Shown here: positions 10,201 to 18,050 of the stretch, one piece after another
Numbering within the stretch: position 1 is the first letter of the stretch
Layout of the letters: every line of letters starts with the position of its first letter
NCBI GenBank assembly: GCA_905207705.1
Contig: CAJLMA010000008.1
Location: 44,099-108,098 of the forward strand
Direction of reading: 5' to 3'
Source of the DNA: an uncultured Prevotellaceae bacterium
Lineage (GTDB): Bacteria; Bacteroidota; Bacteroidia; Bacteroidales; Muribaculaceae
DNA length: 64,000 nt
Translations under genes and position numbers: made by a program
The notes under the pieces: generated by a model
What the model was told of the DNA's origin: nothing
The model's input: the letters and a program-made list of their open reading frames with translations, nothing else
Database searches by the model: none

Positions 10201-11464
10201 GGTATTCAAATGTGATGTTGTTTTCTCCGGCATCGAGATTTATCGGGTTCACGGTGATTAGGTAGTCGTCAAGGTAATCGGTTGCGTTATAGCCGATTAA
10301 TGCTACGCCACTACCATAGAACGTGTTGTCATACTCCCAACTGTCATTGTCACCGTTGTTGTCGATAACAATCCACTCGGCGAAGTCTTCTTCGGTTTCA
10401 AAGTCGCAAGTGTAAGGTGGATCAACTGGTGTGCCGTTGGCTACAATAGCCGAGAAGCTGTTGTTGGCAGCGTTGGCATCATTGTCGGCAATGACCGAGA
10501 CGGTCACCGTGTGGACTCCGGCAGCTGACAAGTCGGCCTTGTTGGTTAACGTGTAATCCAACGAAGCTCCGGGATTGATGGTTTGTTGCACGCTTTCTTC
10601 CACGGCAGTGCCGCCATCGACGCTCATCGCCACTTTGAACGAAGAGACAGCGTTCGAGCCGTTGTTAGCTATCGTCACCGTTACATCTTCGCTGCTAAGA
10701 CCTGTACCCGATATGGGAGATGATATGCCTGTTACCGAAAGATCGATGGGAGCGGTTATGTCTAGTGTACACAGGTCGTAGTTGCCGTTCTGGCTCAAAG
10801 TGAAGATGTATTCGGCACCTGCTGCAAATGTGAAATCGTCGCCATAGGCATCTTCACCGCTGGCGATGTAAATGGTGAGACCGCTATCTGTAATTGACGG
10901 GTTGGTGACTACATAATCGTAGGTTCCGGCCGGAATTTCTATTGACTGGGTTTCTCCTGAATTTACCCATGAGCCAGATTCAAAGTCGCCCGATGCATCG
11001 GCAGGTAGCTTGTATTCATATTCAGTATATGTTTCAGGTTCGATTCCGTAGCCCGGCATAAAATTCAATCCGTAGGCTGAATGGTCACTGTCGAGCAATA
11101 CTTGGTATCCAGAACCGTCACCCCAGTCCATAAGTACGTTCAAGGTGATTTTAGCATTTTCGTTGTCGGCAAAGGGCTGTACGCTTTGTAGCACCATCTT
11201 GGGCTTTACGGCAACAGGAGAACCTTTGCGGAAATTTGTACTTTTTGCTTTTAAGTCGTTCAAGGCTTGTTGTTGAACCTTTGTCAGGACTCTTTCACTG
11301 ACGTTTCCAGCACTTTCGTTTTGCACTGCGGCATTGCGGCCGGCTTTGGTCATGGCTTTAGTGGCCAATTCCCTTTCACTACCTGGCAGCACTTTCTGAG
11401 TGAAAGCATATATGCTGCCTGTTGCCAAGGTCGCACACAATAAATAAGTAATTAATTTTTTCAT
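7223..11464 (-). CDS. Type IX-secreted gingipain-adhesin-like protein (DUF2436, cleaved-adhesin and CARDB domains)
   Basis: Large secreted protein of 1413 residues. Order: signal peptide (1-20); pro-region; a DUF2436-like domain (about 108-235, GDGSGYQVLLDSDH ... GTYDYVVTNP ... DDFTFAAGAEYIFTL) of the kind seen in Porphyromonas gingipain/HagA adhesins; CARDB-like Ig domain (240-340); choice-of-anchor J/cleaved-adhesin domain (348-500, PYTCDFETEEDFAEW); CARDB (505-615); adhesin-like (620-765); CARDB (770-875); an unassigned domain (885-1030); CARDB (1035-1130); adhesin-like (1135-1325); type IX sorting domain (1338-1413, ITLYPNPASETLVIN ... KFIVK). It has no peptidase domain, so it is probably a surface adhesin or binding protein. 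PorU, encoded about 4.5 kb away, would process it. Confidence 0.9.
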   Translation of the reverse strand: MKKLITYLLCATLATGSIYAFTQKVLPGSERELATKAMTKAGRNAAVQNESAGNVSERVLTKVQQQALNDLKAKSTNFRKGSPVAVKPKMVLQSVQPFADNENAKITLNVLMDWGDGSGYQVLLDSDHSAYGLNFMPGYGIEPETYTEYEYKLPADASGDFESGSWVNSGETQSIEIPAGTYDYVVTNPSITDSGLTIYIASGEDAYGDDFTFAAGAEYIFTLSQNGNYDLCTLDITAPIDLSVTGISSPISGTGLSSEDVTVTIANNGSNAVSSFKVAMSVDGGTAVEESVQQTINPGASLDYTLTNKADLSAAGVHTVTVSVIADNDANAANNSFSAIVANGTPVDPPYTCDFETEEDFAEWIVIDNNGDNDSWEYDNTFYGSGVALIGYNATDYLDDYLITVNPINLDAGENNITFEYRALSASYFESFEVLYGKTPNVEDMTVIRKYENFNENTENVFSPITFTAEEAGAYYFAFHATSMPDQMGMYIDNVTIDKGAYIGTPDISIDQVILPTSATTLGTGETIGAVVSNVGTDDITSFSLMYKVNDSSAGVSENFSTPIPMGESVTVEFLTPADFSQEGTYTVSVTATSVESQSGHEDSNADNNTASATTTHFAPADVPFITDFTNEEDRTKWAYESGSWIYDTNYEAMNALMGKPLISQGINLESGKSYRMSFNYMAGMVMLIWQLTDDFDIVCGLDGTPIEEWEVIASYEDVYTNDTFVTNEAMFECDESGIYSFAIVPKTNNATIYVKSVSITEMSDYDIAIASISGMPSLIPESQAKNINMSVNLENRGLKAIEQGNIIVTFNGTSSVAGMASIPQIAPGATVSVPVEVSAINSVVGETVTFKVIASLGASTVDPNQDDNEVSVSTTLTEEELAYDHVTADMYNAQNAVGAESMLGAGSVFSIGTEDVLTGISIGWGAVDGQMINLQVYKWDAATMTVGDLIVDTDVEQGNETGQITYQIAPRQLTPGDYLAVVYFTGYQLICDMSNDGILYVVSNDIINTQVGLGNPAIRLVFGEGTAMAKDLAVTEIPSPATEGLFADNEPIVVKVTNNGYEESTATLSVTVNGTALDSQEITLGAYASGEYTFSADLSEAGEYTIVASVALEGDENAENNEMQKVVTSMEALDPYTMDFESCADFATSGFNPQWTTVDGDESIVYGFQGITFPMPASGAFGFMAFNPSMTTPSMIGMEGAEGIMPHGGNKIGAAFSASSGLNDDWLISPLLEMPEEDASISLFVKSYTDQYGLEKYNVLVSETDNDPASFSVVKSGEAPVEDWEEVTVDLSEYAGENIYIAIQCVSEDAFIFMVDDITVSKPSGGSVNDNLADATSITLYPNPASETLVINAAGAAINEVSLYSAAGTMVYSSTGINGTEFRHNVSSYVPGIYFAKVATNSGVKTMKFIVK

Positions 11465-11631
11465 GTGATATGTTTATTAATAAAACAACAATGTAATTGC
11501 GAAAATAAATTATATTTTTCTATTTTCAAATAATTTTATGCAATAAATTTAAAATAATTGGAAGAAAAATATTTAAATCTATTATTTTGGGCAAATTCGG
11601 CGGCAATTCAGTCCTGTTGTCATGAAAAAAT

Positions 11632-11664
11632 ACGCCTTGTCGGAATTCATTCCCGACAAGGCGT
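11632..11664 (-). terminator. Rho-independent terminator of the GH3 gene
   Basis: A 12-bp stem (11632-11643 with 11653-11664) with a short loop; on the minus strand it is followed by a run of six T (complement of 11625-11630). It lies about 30 bases after the stop of the GH3 gene. Confidence 0.82.
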
Positions 11665-11694
11665 TTATGATGGTGTATAAATATGTAAAATGGA

Positions 11695-13929
11695 TTATTT
11701 TAATTCAAATTGCACTGATGAGCGTATGTCATCACTTGCTGCTGCGATGTGCGCCGTGAACTTGCCAGGCTCGGCCACCCAAGAATGTGTGCCGGCATCA
11801 AAGAAGCTCAAATCCTCTTTAGATATAGAGAAGCTGACTGTTTTGGTTTCTCCGGGGTTGAGGTGTATTTTACTGAATCCTTTCAATTCTTTTACCGGGC
11901 GGTCGACGCTGCATTTTTCATCGCTTATGTAAAGCTGGACGACCTCGGCTCCGGCGCGAGAACCAGTGTTTGTGATGTCGATTGAGAAAGTTATTGAGTC
12001 ATTGGCAGTCATCTCTGATTTGGAAGCCGTGACCTTGCCATACTTGAATGTCGTGTAGCTCAATCCGTGCCCGAAAGCGAACAATGGTTTGATGTGGCGA
12101 GTATCGTGCCAACGGTATCCGACGTAGATGCCTTCATTGTAGCGTATGTCGGTGATGCCACTGCCATCATGACGTTTTGTGCCCGGGTATTCACCCATCT
12201 TATGTGCGGCAACGTCGTCGAGTTTTACCGGGAAAGTGAAAGGCAGCTTGCCCGACGGGTTTTCAATGCCGAAGAGTATTTTTGCGATTGAGCTGCCAGC
12301 TTCCGATCCGAGATACCATGCTTGCAATATCGCAGGGACATCATCGACCCACGGCATTGCAACGGCATTTCCTGAAATATTGACGACGACGAGATTGTTG
12401 TTTGCTTTGGCCAAGGCTTCGATAAGGCGATTTTGCGCATAGGGAAGTTCCAGCCCCTTGCGGTCGGAATCTTCGCAGTCCTGATACCTGCTTTTGTTCA
12501 ATCCCCCGACAAATATGACGTAGTCGGCCTCTTTGGCAATCTTGACAGCTTCAGCTATCAATTCGTCTTCGTTGCGATTGTCGGTTATGTCTTGGCCCGA
12601 AGACACTCCGTCGAAAACGGTGGAAGTGTCGCCAACATAGCCTCTTGCGTAGCTTATTTCCACATTGTCGCCGGCAATTTGCTTGATTCCGTCGAGCGGC
12701 AAAATTTCATGTTGGACTTTTAGTGAAGAGCTTCCACCGCCAACTGTCATCATTTTTATGGCGTTTTCACCTATCACGGCTATTTTTTTTGCTTTTGACA
12801 TGTCGATTGGCAACAATTCATTGTCATTTTTTAGCAGCACTATGCCCTCACACCCTATGCGGTTGGCTGCTGCATAGTGGTCATCGGAGCAAAGAGCGCC
12901 CCAAGGGCGGTTTTTATTCATGGCGGTTCTGAAAATCAATTTCAGTACGCGTCTTGCCTTGTCATCAAGTTCGGTTGTCCCGATTTTCCCTTCTTCAATC
13001 AATCTCAAATATGGGTCGGCAAGGAAATAGTTGTCGTAGGCTTTTTTTGTGTTTGAAGACAACCCGTCGGTCCAAGTCCCGAATTCAAGGTCAAGCCCAT
13101 TGGTTATGGCCTGCCATGTGTCATGTGTTCCACCCCAGTCGGAAATCACCACACCGTCAAATCCCCATTCTTTTTTCAATATATCGTTGAGCAAGTAACT
13201 GTTGTGGCAGGCATGTTGGTCTTTGTATAGATTATAGGCACCCATTATCGACCAAGTGCCACCCTCGGTGACGGCGGCTTTGAAGGCAGGAAGGTATATT
13301 TCATATAATGTACGGTCGTCGACGATGGCATTTGACGTGTGGCGGTTTATTTCATTATTATTGAGGGCGAGGTGCTTTACGCATGTCGCGACACCGTTTG
13401 ATTGTACTCCTTTAATGTAGGGCACGACCATTTTGGATGCAAGGTATGGGTCTTCTCCCATGTATTCGAAGTTTCGGCCGTTCAATGGAGTGCGATATAT
13501 GTTTACTCCGGGACCTAAAAGCACATCTTTGTTCCTATAACGAGCTTCTTCTCCTATTGATTTGCCATATAACGCGGCCATATCGGTATTCCATGTCGCG
13601 GCAAGGCAGGTTAATGCCGGGAAGGCGATACAGGAATCATTGGTCCATCCAGCCTGCTCCCATTCGTCCCATTTGACTTCAGGACGTACTCCGTGAGGAC
13701 CATCGGAAGTCCAAATTTCGGGAATGCCGAGCCGTGGCACTCCGGGCGCGCTGAACTTGGATTGTGCATGAATGAGTGCGATTTTTTCTTTTAATGTCAT
13801 TCGAGACAAGGCATCTTCCACACGGGCATCCAATGATGCCGAGTCATCGAGATAAACAGGTGTTTGCGCCATACATACAGAGAATAAAGTTGCGCAAATC
13901 ACGACTAAGGTTAATATAGATGTTTTCAT
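11695..13929 (-). CDS. Glycoside hydrolase family 3, beta-glucosidase-like, secreted
   Basis: Exported GH3 enzyme of 744 residues that probably releases sugars from beta-linked glycans in the periplasm. Signal peptide about 1-21 (ends SVCMA-Q). The (beta/alpha)8 domain has TSDGPHGVR (74-82), GRNFEYMGEDP (151-161), VKHLALN (184-190) and the nucleophile Asp264 in VISDWGG. The second domain has VGGGSS and GLNKSRYQDCEDSDR, and a fibronectin III-like domain (about 650-735) ends the protein. ATG 13929 starts directly at the signal peptide, so the longer frame to 13962 is not used. No SusC/D or regulator genes are adjacent, so this is not a typical polysaccharide utilisation locus. Substrate unknown. 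Confidence 0.92.
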   Translation of the reverse strand: MKTSILTLVVICATLFSVCMAQTPVYLDDSASLDARVEDALSRMTLKEKIALIHAQSKFSAPGVPRLGIPEIWTSDGPHGVRPEVKWDEWEQAGWTNDSCIAFPALTCLAATWNTDMAALYGKSIGEEARYRNKDVLLGPGVNIYRTPLNGRNFEYMGEDPYLASKMVVPYIKGVQSNGVATCVKHLALNNNEINRHTSNAIVDDRTLYEIYLPAFKAAVTEGGTWSIMGAYNLYKDQHACHNSYLLNDILKKEWGFDGVVISDWGGTHDTWQAITNGLDLEFGTWTDGLSSNTKKAYDNYFLADPYLRLIEEGKIGTTELDDKARRVLKLIFRTAMNKNRPWGALCSDDHYAAANRIGCEGIVLLKNDNELLPIDMSKAKKIAVIGENAIKMMTVGGGSSSLKVQHEILPLDGIKQIAGDNVEISYARGYVGDTSTVFDGVSSGQDITDNRNEDELIAEAVKIAKEADYVIFVGGLNKSRYQDCEDSDRKGLELPYAQNRLIEALAKANNNLVVVNISGNAVAMPWVDDVPAILQAWYLGSEAGSSIAKILFGIENPSGKLPFTFPVKLDDVAAHKMGEYPGTKRHDGSGITDIRYNEGIYVGYRWHDTRHIKPLFAFGHGLSYTTFKYGKVTASKSEMTANDSITFSIDITNTGSRAGAEVVQLYISDEKCSVDRPVKELKGFSKIHLNPGETKTVSFSISKEDLSFFDAGTHSWVAEPGKFTAHIAAASDDIRSSVQFELK

Positions 13930-13987
13930 TTTGTTAAGGTGTTTAGGTTTATTGTGAATCATATATTTATTCGTTTTAAAATTGGAG

Positions 13988-14479
13988 TTAAAGAATTTTC
14001 ATGGCGATATAGGCACAAGCTTCGGCATCGGCTAATGCATTGTGATGATTCTCGAGGATGAATCCGCATTGTGCCGACACAGTGTGCAGTTTGTGGTCGG
14101 GCAGTTCCCGAAACACCTTTCTCGAGGCTTTTAAAGTGCAGAGAAATTCGTAATCGGGGTAGTAAAGGTCATAGGCTTTATGTGCAGCTATGAGGCATCG
14201 CCGGTCGAACGGGGCGTTGTGGGCCACAAGTGGCATGGAACCTATGTGCGGAGCCAGTTTTTCCCACACTTCATCAAAAGGCAAGGCCTCTTGAGTGTCG
14301 ATGCTCGACAACCCGTGGATGGCGGTGTTGCGTGACAGATAAAAATTGGGATATGGCTTTATCAAGTTATATTTTTCATCTACTATGGCTCCATCTCTTA
14401 CAAAGACCAGGCCGACGCTGCACACGCTCGACGGGTATTGGTTGGCTGTTTCAAAGTCGATTGCTATAAAATTATCCAT
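13988..14479 (-). CDS. DEDDh 3'-5' exonuclease (DnaQ-like)
   Basis: Stand-alone exonuclease domain of 163 residues, of the DnaQ/epsilon type. Catalytic residues are visible: Asp8 and Glu10 in AIDFETA, Asp92 in HNAPFD, His146 and Asp151 in HNALADAE. Such small proteins trim single-stranded DNA or RNA 3' ends, and the specific role is unknown. The ATG at 14479 places the first motif at residue 8; the upstream in-frame extension is promoter sequence. The promoter cassette at 14541-14572 drives it. It lies between the GH3 gene and the virion-like gene, all on the minus strand. Confidence 0.9.
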   Translation of the reverse strand: MDNFIAIDFETANQYPSSVCSVGLVFVRDGAIVDEKYNLIKPYPNFYLSRNTAIHGLSSIDTQEALPFDEVWEKLAPHIGSMPLVAHNAPFDRRCLIAAHKAYDLYYPDYEFLCTLKASRKVFRELPDHKLHTVSAQCGFILENHHNALADAEACAYIAMKIL

Positions 14480-14540
14480 CAAGAATTTAACTTCGCGAAA
14501 ATTTGCAGGTAAACATCTTCTCGCATTTATTATACATATG

Positions 14541-14636
14541 CAAATATACTGAAAGGTGAACGCAGAGGCAAACAAAAAAACAACGTTTTTATGGCTGAAC
14601 CGTATCCTATATTATTCAAATATAGCGAAGGCCGAG
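14541..14636 (-). repeat. Terminator-promoter cassette, copy 1
   Basis: On the minus strand this holds a hairpin (CTATATT paired with AATATAG, about 14608-14628), a conserved AAAAACGTTG block, a -33 TTTG (14569-14572), a 20-base spacer and a -7 TATATTTG (14541-14548). It sits between the stop of the 828-residue gene (14701) and the start of the exonuclease (14479). A second copy with the same promoter spacing and nearly the same spacer sequence lies at 23822-23926. Confidence 0.75.
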
Positions 14637-14700
14637 GGCAAAAGAAAACTGTACATGAATATTTTTTCAATTACCAAAGTGACACTCATACGGATATTAC

Positions 14701-17187
14701 TTAGTACTTAAGTTTTATTTTTACCGGGCATATTACAGTGCTGGCAGGGAAATTGCCGGTAAAGCCGAGCCTTAGTACTCTTATTTGCGGAGAAATGAGT
14801 CTCATCGGCAAGGGTGAATTGACATCGCCGTTAACATTCATTGCAGCTAAGGTCGTTCCATGGCAACTTACCCCGTTTTCGCCGTATGCTACAAGGCGCA
14901 TAGACAAGTCGGAGGCAAATATATTCCAAATTATTTCGTAGGGAAGAGCAGGTTCGTAGTTGTTGAGCAAAATGGGATTAGTGAGCAATTCAACATTGAC
15001 TGCCACGTTCAATTCGTGTGAGATGTCGAGGACATGTCCATCGGAACAAGTTGCAATAGCTATGTTGGACGATAATTGTTGCAGTTTTGTTCCCTCGTTT
15101 GCATTGCGGCTGTATAGTCGGCCTGACGGCATCAAGACCTCGATCGAGCCATCTTTACAGGCAATCCATAATTCATCGTGTTTGTGGTTCCATGCCAATG
15201 ATGTGACATTTATGTCTTTGAGTACTTCTTTGGTGCGGTATTGTTCGAGGCTGCATATTTTGCCGTCATCCGAAGCAAAATAAACGTTTGTGTAGCTGCC
15301 TATTGGCTTCACTTGTCGGGCGATACGTCGGCTTGTCAGCGGCACAGCCGGGGCATACTTAGCCGATGCCGTGAGGTAGGGCATCGCGTAAGTCCCATCT
15401 TCGGCAAATACATATATGGGCGAACCTATATTGTTGTTTGTATGACGTGCAGCTGCTGTAATGGCGAGTATCGGATGATCGCAAATGTCATGCACGCGGT
15501 TTATAGTCAACGGGTTGAGCTCGGTGTATTCAAAAACTTTCCCGATAATACTTTCAACGCAAGTTTTTTCATCGAGTTCAGGCAGAGAACCAGCTCCCGT
15601 GTCGGTGAAAGATAGTGGCTGCAACTTGGAAGAGGAAATAGCCATCCATTGCCTATTTGACGGACACAAGTCGGCTTCTACTTGCCTGACTGAGCCGTTG
15701 ACAAGCAACATTATCTTCATGCGGAAGGCTCGAGGGTCGGGGTAGGTGAGTATGGGGTTCAGTTCTGCCGGGACAATATCGGATGAGCCTTTCCAGTAGG
15801 TGACTGCTGTTCCGTCGGGTGTTTTTAAGTGTGTCTCAACAATTATGTCGCAGTTGCCGGCATCGAGGTTACCATGCCAATACATTGTAGGATGCCAAGG
15901 ATTTACAAGCCGAGCAGTGTCGCCCGAGGCAAAAAATCGCCTGTTATGGCATAGAATATAGTTATAGCACCGCTTATATCCAATTGCTTCCATACATAAA
16001 GACAATTGTGCCGTGTCGACAGTACCGATGTTGTCGTAGCTTGTAAGCTCATATCGTTTCATTGTGCCGGGCAATCCGGTGGCATCGGCTGCCACGTCGC
16101 AGTTGGCAGCCTTCACGATACCTTGTCTTAATGCTGCCATGTCGGTGATGCGGCATGCTATAATCCATTCATTGCAGTCGAGCAGCCGTTGCTTGATTGC
16201 ATCGGATGATACCGATTTCAGAGAATATTCCAGCCGGTAGGATAAAACATTGTCTTGTGTGTCGGTTAAGCATGTGTAATCGACAAGTGATGATGTGTCG
16301 ACAGGCGAGCTTTCGGGCGTGACGAGAATGTCGATCGACTTTATGAATGTGTCCCAGTCCTCTTTTGACCCTTTTTCGACAATCATGGCCATGCGGAAAG
16401 TTTCGACTTCGAGGCGGCTTTGTCCTGTGCCGGTGAAATTGTTGTCGCCGGTTAGTACGGTTGCCGAACTTTCGGCTCGTTGCAGGCCTTTACCGACAAG
16501 GACGGGAGGAGAGACCCACAAGTAACTGTCATCCCAGAGCCGCACGGCATATCTTGCGAGCAGCGGTTGGATGAGCAACCCGTTGGCCGACGCATAACGT
16601 TGCATGTGTTTGTATGTATCTTGCGCGTTGGCCGATAGTTTGGCAATATCGTTGGCATTCAAAGGCGGTTGCCAGCGAGGATATGCCGTTTCAAATTCAA
16701 TTGCCGGTACATCTTCGCTTATGCGTCCTGTCGCAGCCTCGCAGAGTATCAATCGTGGTATTGCGCTGTCTATGTCCAATACTTTATAAGTGTCGTCGCC
16801 ATTGTAGTATTTTAGTATGATACTTCCGTTTGTAGTGCTTGTCATCATATAATCGCCGATGGTTGAAATTGCTGTAAGTTTGCTATCGATGTTGCATAGA
16901 GAGGAGTCTTTTGTGGTCAATATTCCATTGTCGGCTATTGTGGCATGCCATTTAATGGTGTTACCGGCAAGGCTTATTAGGTTGATTACACCATGCGTTT
17001 CGTGTGCCGCAATTAGTTGCTCGCCTTTGGCGAGAGTGGTTAGGGTGGCCGGTGTGCCTACCGGTGTCAGGCCGCCTGAATTTTCTCTGAGGTTGACAAG
17101 CGTGGAGCAAGAGCCTGTGGGTGCTTTTTCTTCCACGGCGTAATTGGTTTTGCCTGAGAAGTCTGCAATTATTGATTTGTGTTTCAT
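14701..17187 (-). CDS. Large protein of phage virion type (function unknown)
   Basis: 828-residue protein without signal peptide or membrane segment. I cannot assign it to a named family. The N terminus, with VNLRENSGGLTPVGTP at about 32-47, resembles the opening of phage head-tail/stabiliser-type structural proteins, which often begin with a NLR...G.L.PVG.P block. The rest alternates beta-rich stretches reminiscent of propeller repeats (for example LAWNHKHDELWIACKDGSIEVL). It ends SPQIRVLRLGFTG ... IKLKY. A -7-like TACTTTTG box lies just upstream. The nearest likely phage relative is the large terminase at 19350-21254 on the same strand, but pyrE and an SRPBCC gene lie between. The reading frame is intact. 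The virion assignment is inference from pattern memory only. Confidence 0.55.
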   Translation of the reverse strand: MKHKSIIADFSGKTNYAVEEKAPTGSCSTLVNLRENSGGLTPVGTPATLTTLAKGEQLIAAHETHGVINLISLAGNTIKWHATIADNGILTTKDSSLCNIDSKLTAISTIGDYMMTSTTNGSIILKYYNGDDTYKVLDIDSAIPRLILCEAATGRISEDVPAIEFETAYPRWQPPLNANDIAKLSANAQDTYKHMQRYASANGLLIQPLLARYAVRLWDDSYLWVSPPVLVGKGLQRAESSATVLTGDNNFTGTGQSRLEVETFRMAMIVEKGSKEDWDTFIKSIDILVTPESSPVDTSSLVDYTCLTDTQDNVLSYRLEYSLKSVSSDAIKQRLLDCNEWIIACRITDMAALRQGIVKAANCDVAADATGLPGTMKRYELTSYDNIGTVDTAQLSLCMEAIGYKRCYNYILCHNRRFFASGDTARLVNPWHPTMYWHGNLDAGNCDIIVETHLKTPDGTAVTYWKGSSDIVPAELNPILTYPDPRAFRMKIMLLVNGSVRQVEADLCPSNRQWMAISSSKLQPLSFTDTGAGSLPELDEKTCVESIIGKVFEYTELNPLTINRVHDICDHPILAITAAARHTNNNIGSPIYVFAEDGTYAMPYLTASAKYAPAVPLTSRRIARQVKPIGSYTNVYFASDDGKICSLEQYRTKEVLKDINVTSLAWNHKHDELWIACKDGSIEVLMPSGRLYSRNANEGTKLQQLSSNIAIATCSDGHVLDISHELNVAVNVELLTNPILLNNYEPALPYEIIWNIFASDLSMRLVAYGENGVSCHGTTLAAMNVNGDVNSPLPMRLISPQIRVLRLGFTGNFPASTVICPVKIKLKY

Positions 17188-17354
17188 CTTTTTTAATGCA
17201 AAAGTATATAAGGCGTGCAGCCGTTATGCTAATCAAAAAAGACAGGTGATAAGGGTTAAAATGTGTTTGACGGTGTAATGTGTTTAGTAATAGTAGGTTA
17301 ACGTATTGTGCGTGCTTTTCCTAAGATGGTTTTTGAAGATTTGTTTAAAAATTA

Positions 17355-17385
17355 TTTGATTTTAATAAAAAAATACTTATATTTG
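17355..17385 (+). promoter_or_regulatory. Consensus -33/-7 promoter of the small-RNA candidate
   Basis: TTTG at 17355-17358, a 19-base spacer and TATATTTG at 17378-17385, an exact match to the Bacteroidota housekeeping promoter. No annotated plus-strand gene follows it. Confidence 0.7.
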
Positions 17386-17391
17386 GGTCAT

Positions 17392-17478
17392 AGATGATTC
17401 TAATTCTGAAATATATATGTTTTTATAGATTGTAGATTTGATGGAAGCCCGGTGCTGTGAAGCATCGGCTTTTGTTTT
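17392..17478 (+). ncRNA. Candidate small RNA
   Basis: Predicted transcript of about 87 bases, from about 7 bases after the -7 box to the end of an intrinsic terminator: stem 17445-17456 with 17461-17471 (10 to 11 pairs, one bulged C, one G-U), GTGA loop, then TTTGTTTT. No gene lies downstream on the plus strand before the convergent SRPBCC gene, so it is not an obvious leader. No known RNA family is recognised. Confidence 0.5.
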
Positions 17479-17551
17479 AACACTGCAACTTTTGGTCCCG
17501 GATGTTCTTTTTTAGGGCGTTTTACCAATTTTGGATAATGTGGATAAAAAA

Positions 17552-17576
17552 TAAGCGGCAAGGTTGTTGCCGCTTA
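17552..17576 (-). terminator. Terminator after pyrE-SRPBCC
   Basis: 10-bp stem (17552-17561 with 17567-17576), 5-base loop, followed on the minus strand by a T run (complement of 17545-17550). It ends the pyrE-SRPBCC transcript. Confidence 0.82.
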
Positions 17577-17595
17577 GATTGAGTATTTAGATTAA

Positions 17596-18030
17596 TTAAA
17601 ATCTGTCGTAGGGGAGACTTGCAAGCATTTGTCCGAATTTTACAGCTCCGTCCGATAAAGGTTTTGAAGCCATGGCTCGAAGCATCATGTTCAGCTCGAT
17701 TTGGAATTCAGTTGTAAGCCTTGTGGTTGTTTCGTCAATCTTCTCAAGGTTTATTACTGCCTTGAACGGAATGGGGAACGAGACTGCCGACAACACGATT
17801 TTTGTTGGTTGCACGCGCTCCTCGATTGCGAGTTTTATCATTCCGACAGGATCGGCCTTGAACGAAATTGAATCACTGGTAAATTCAACATTGTCGATTT
17901 TCGATTTCAACTCGGGAGGTATGTTTCCCATTTCCTTGATCTGGGCAAAATTTTCGAAATTAGATAGTTTGCCGTATACGGTTTCGATGTTGTAATTTAC
18001 TATTTCCTCGTTGCTTTTGTATGAATCCAT
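17596..18030 (-). CDS. SRPBCC-family (START-like fold) protein
   Basis: 144-residue soluble protein with the helix-grip layout of the SRPBCC superfamily: an N-terminal strand (YKSNEEIVNYNIETVYGKLSN), a central beta-sheet (NVEFTSDSISFKADPVGMIKLAI) and a long C-terminal helix (MLRAMASKPLSDGAVKFGQML). These folds bind hydrophobic ligands; ligand and role are unknown. It follows pyrE by 20 bases on the same strand and shares its terminator, so the two are cotranscribed; I recall this pairing as common in Bacteroidales. Confidence 0.8.
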   Translation of the reverse strand: MDSYKSNEEIVNYNIETVYGKLSNFENFAQIKEMGNIPPELKSKIDNVEFTSDSISFKADPVGMIKLAIEERVQPTKIVLSAVSFPIPFKAVINLEKIDETTTRLTTEFQIELNMMLRAMASKPLSDGAVKFGQMLASLPYDRF

Positions 18031-18050
18031 ATAAATGAGTACTGTCGGTT

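Larger units (their letters stand above)
17188..17595. other. 408-bp intergenic region with small-RNA candidate
   Basis: No convincing protein gene. It holds the promoter of the 828-residue gene at its left end, a plus-strand promoter with a short transcript unit (17355-17478) in the middle and the terminator of the SRPBCC gene (17552-17576) at its right end. The unit contains a 13-codon frame (MILILKYICF...) starting about 17393, probably not significant. Confidence 0.6.
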
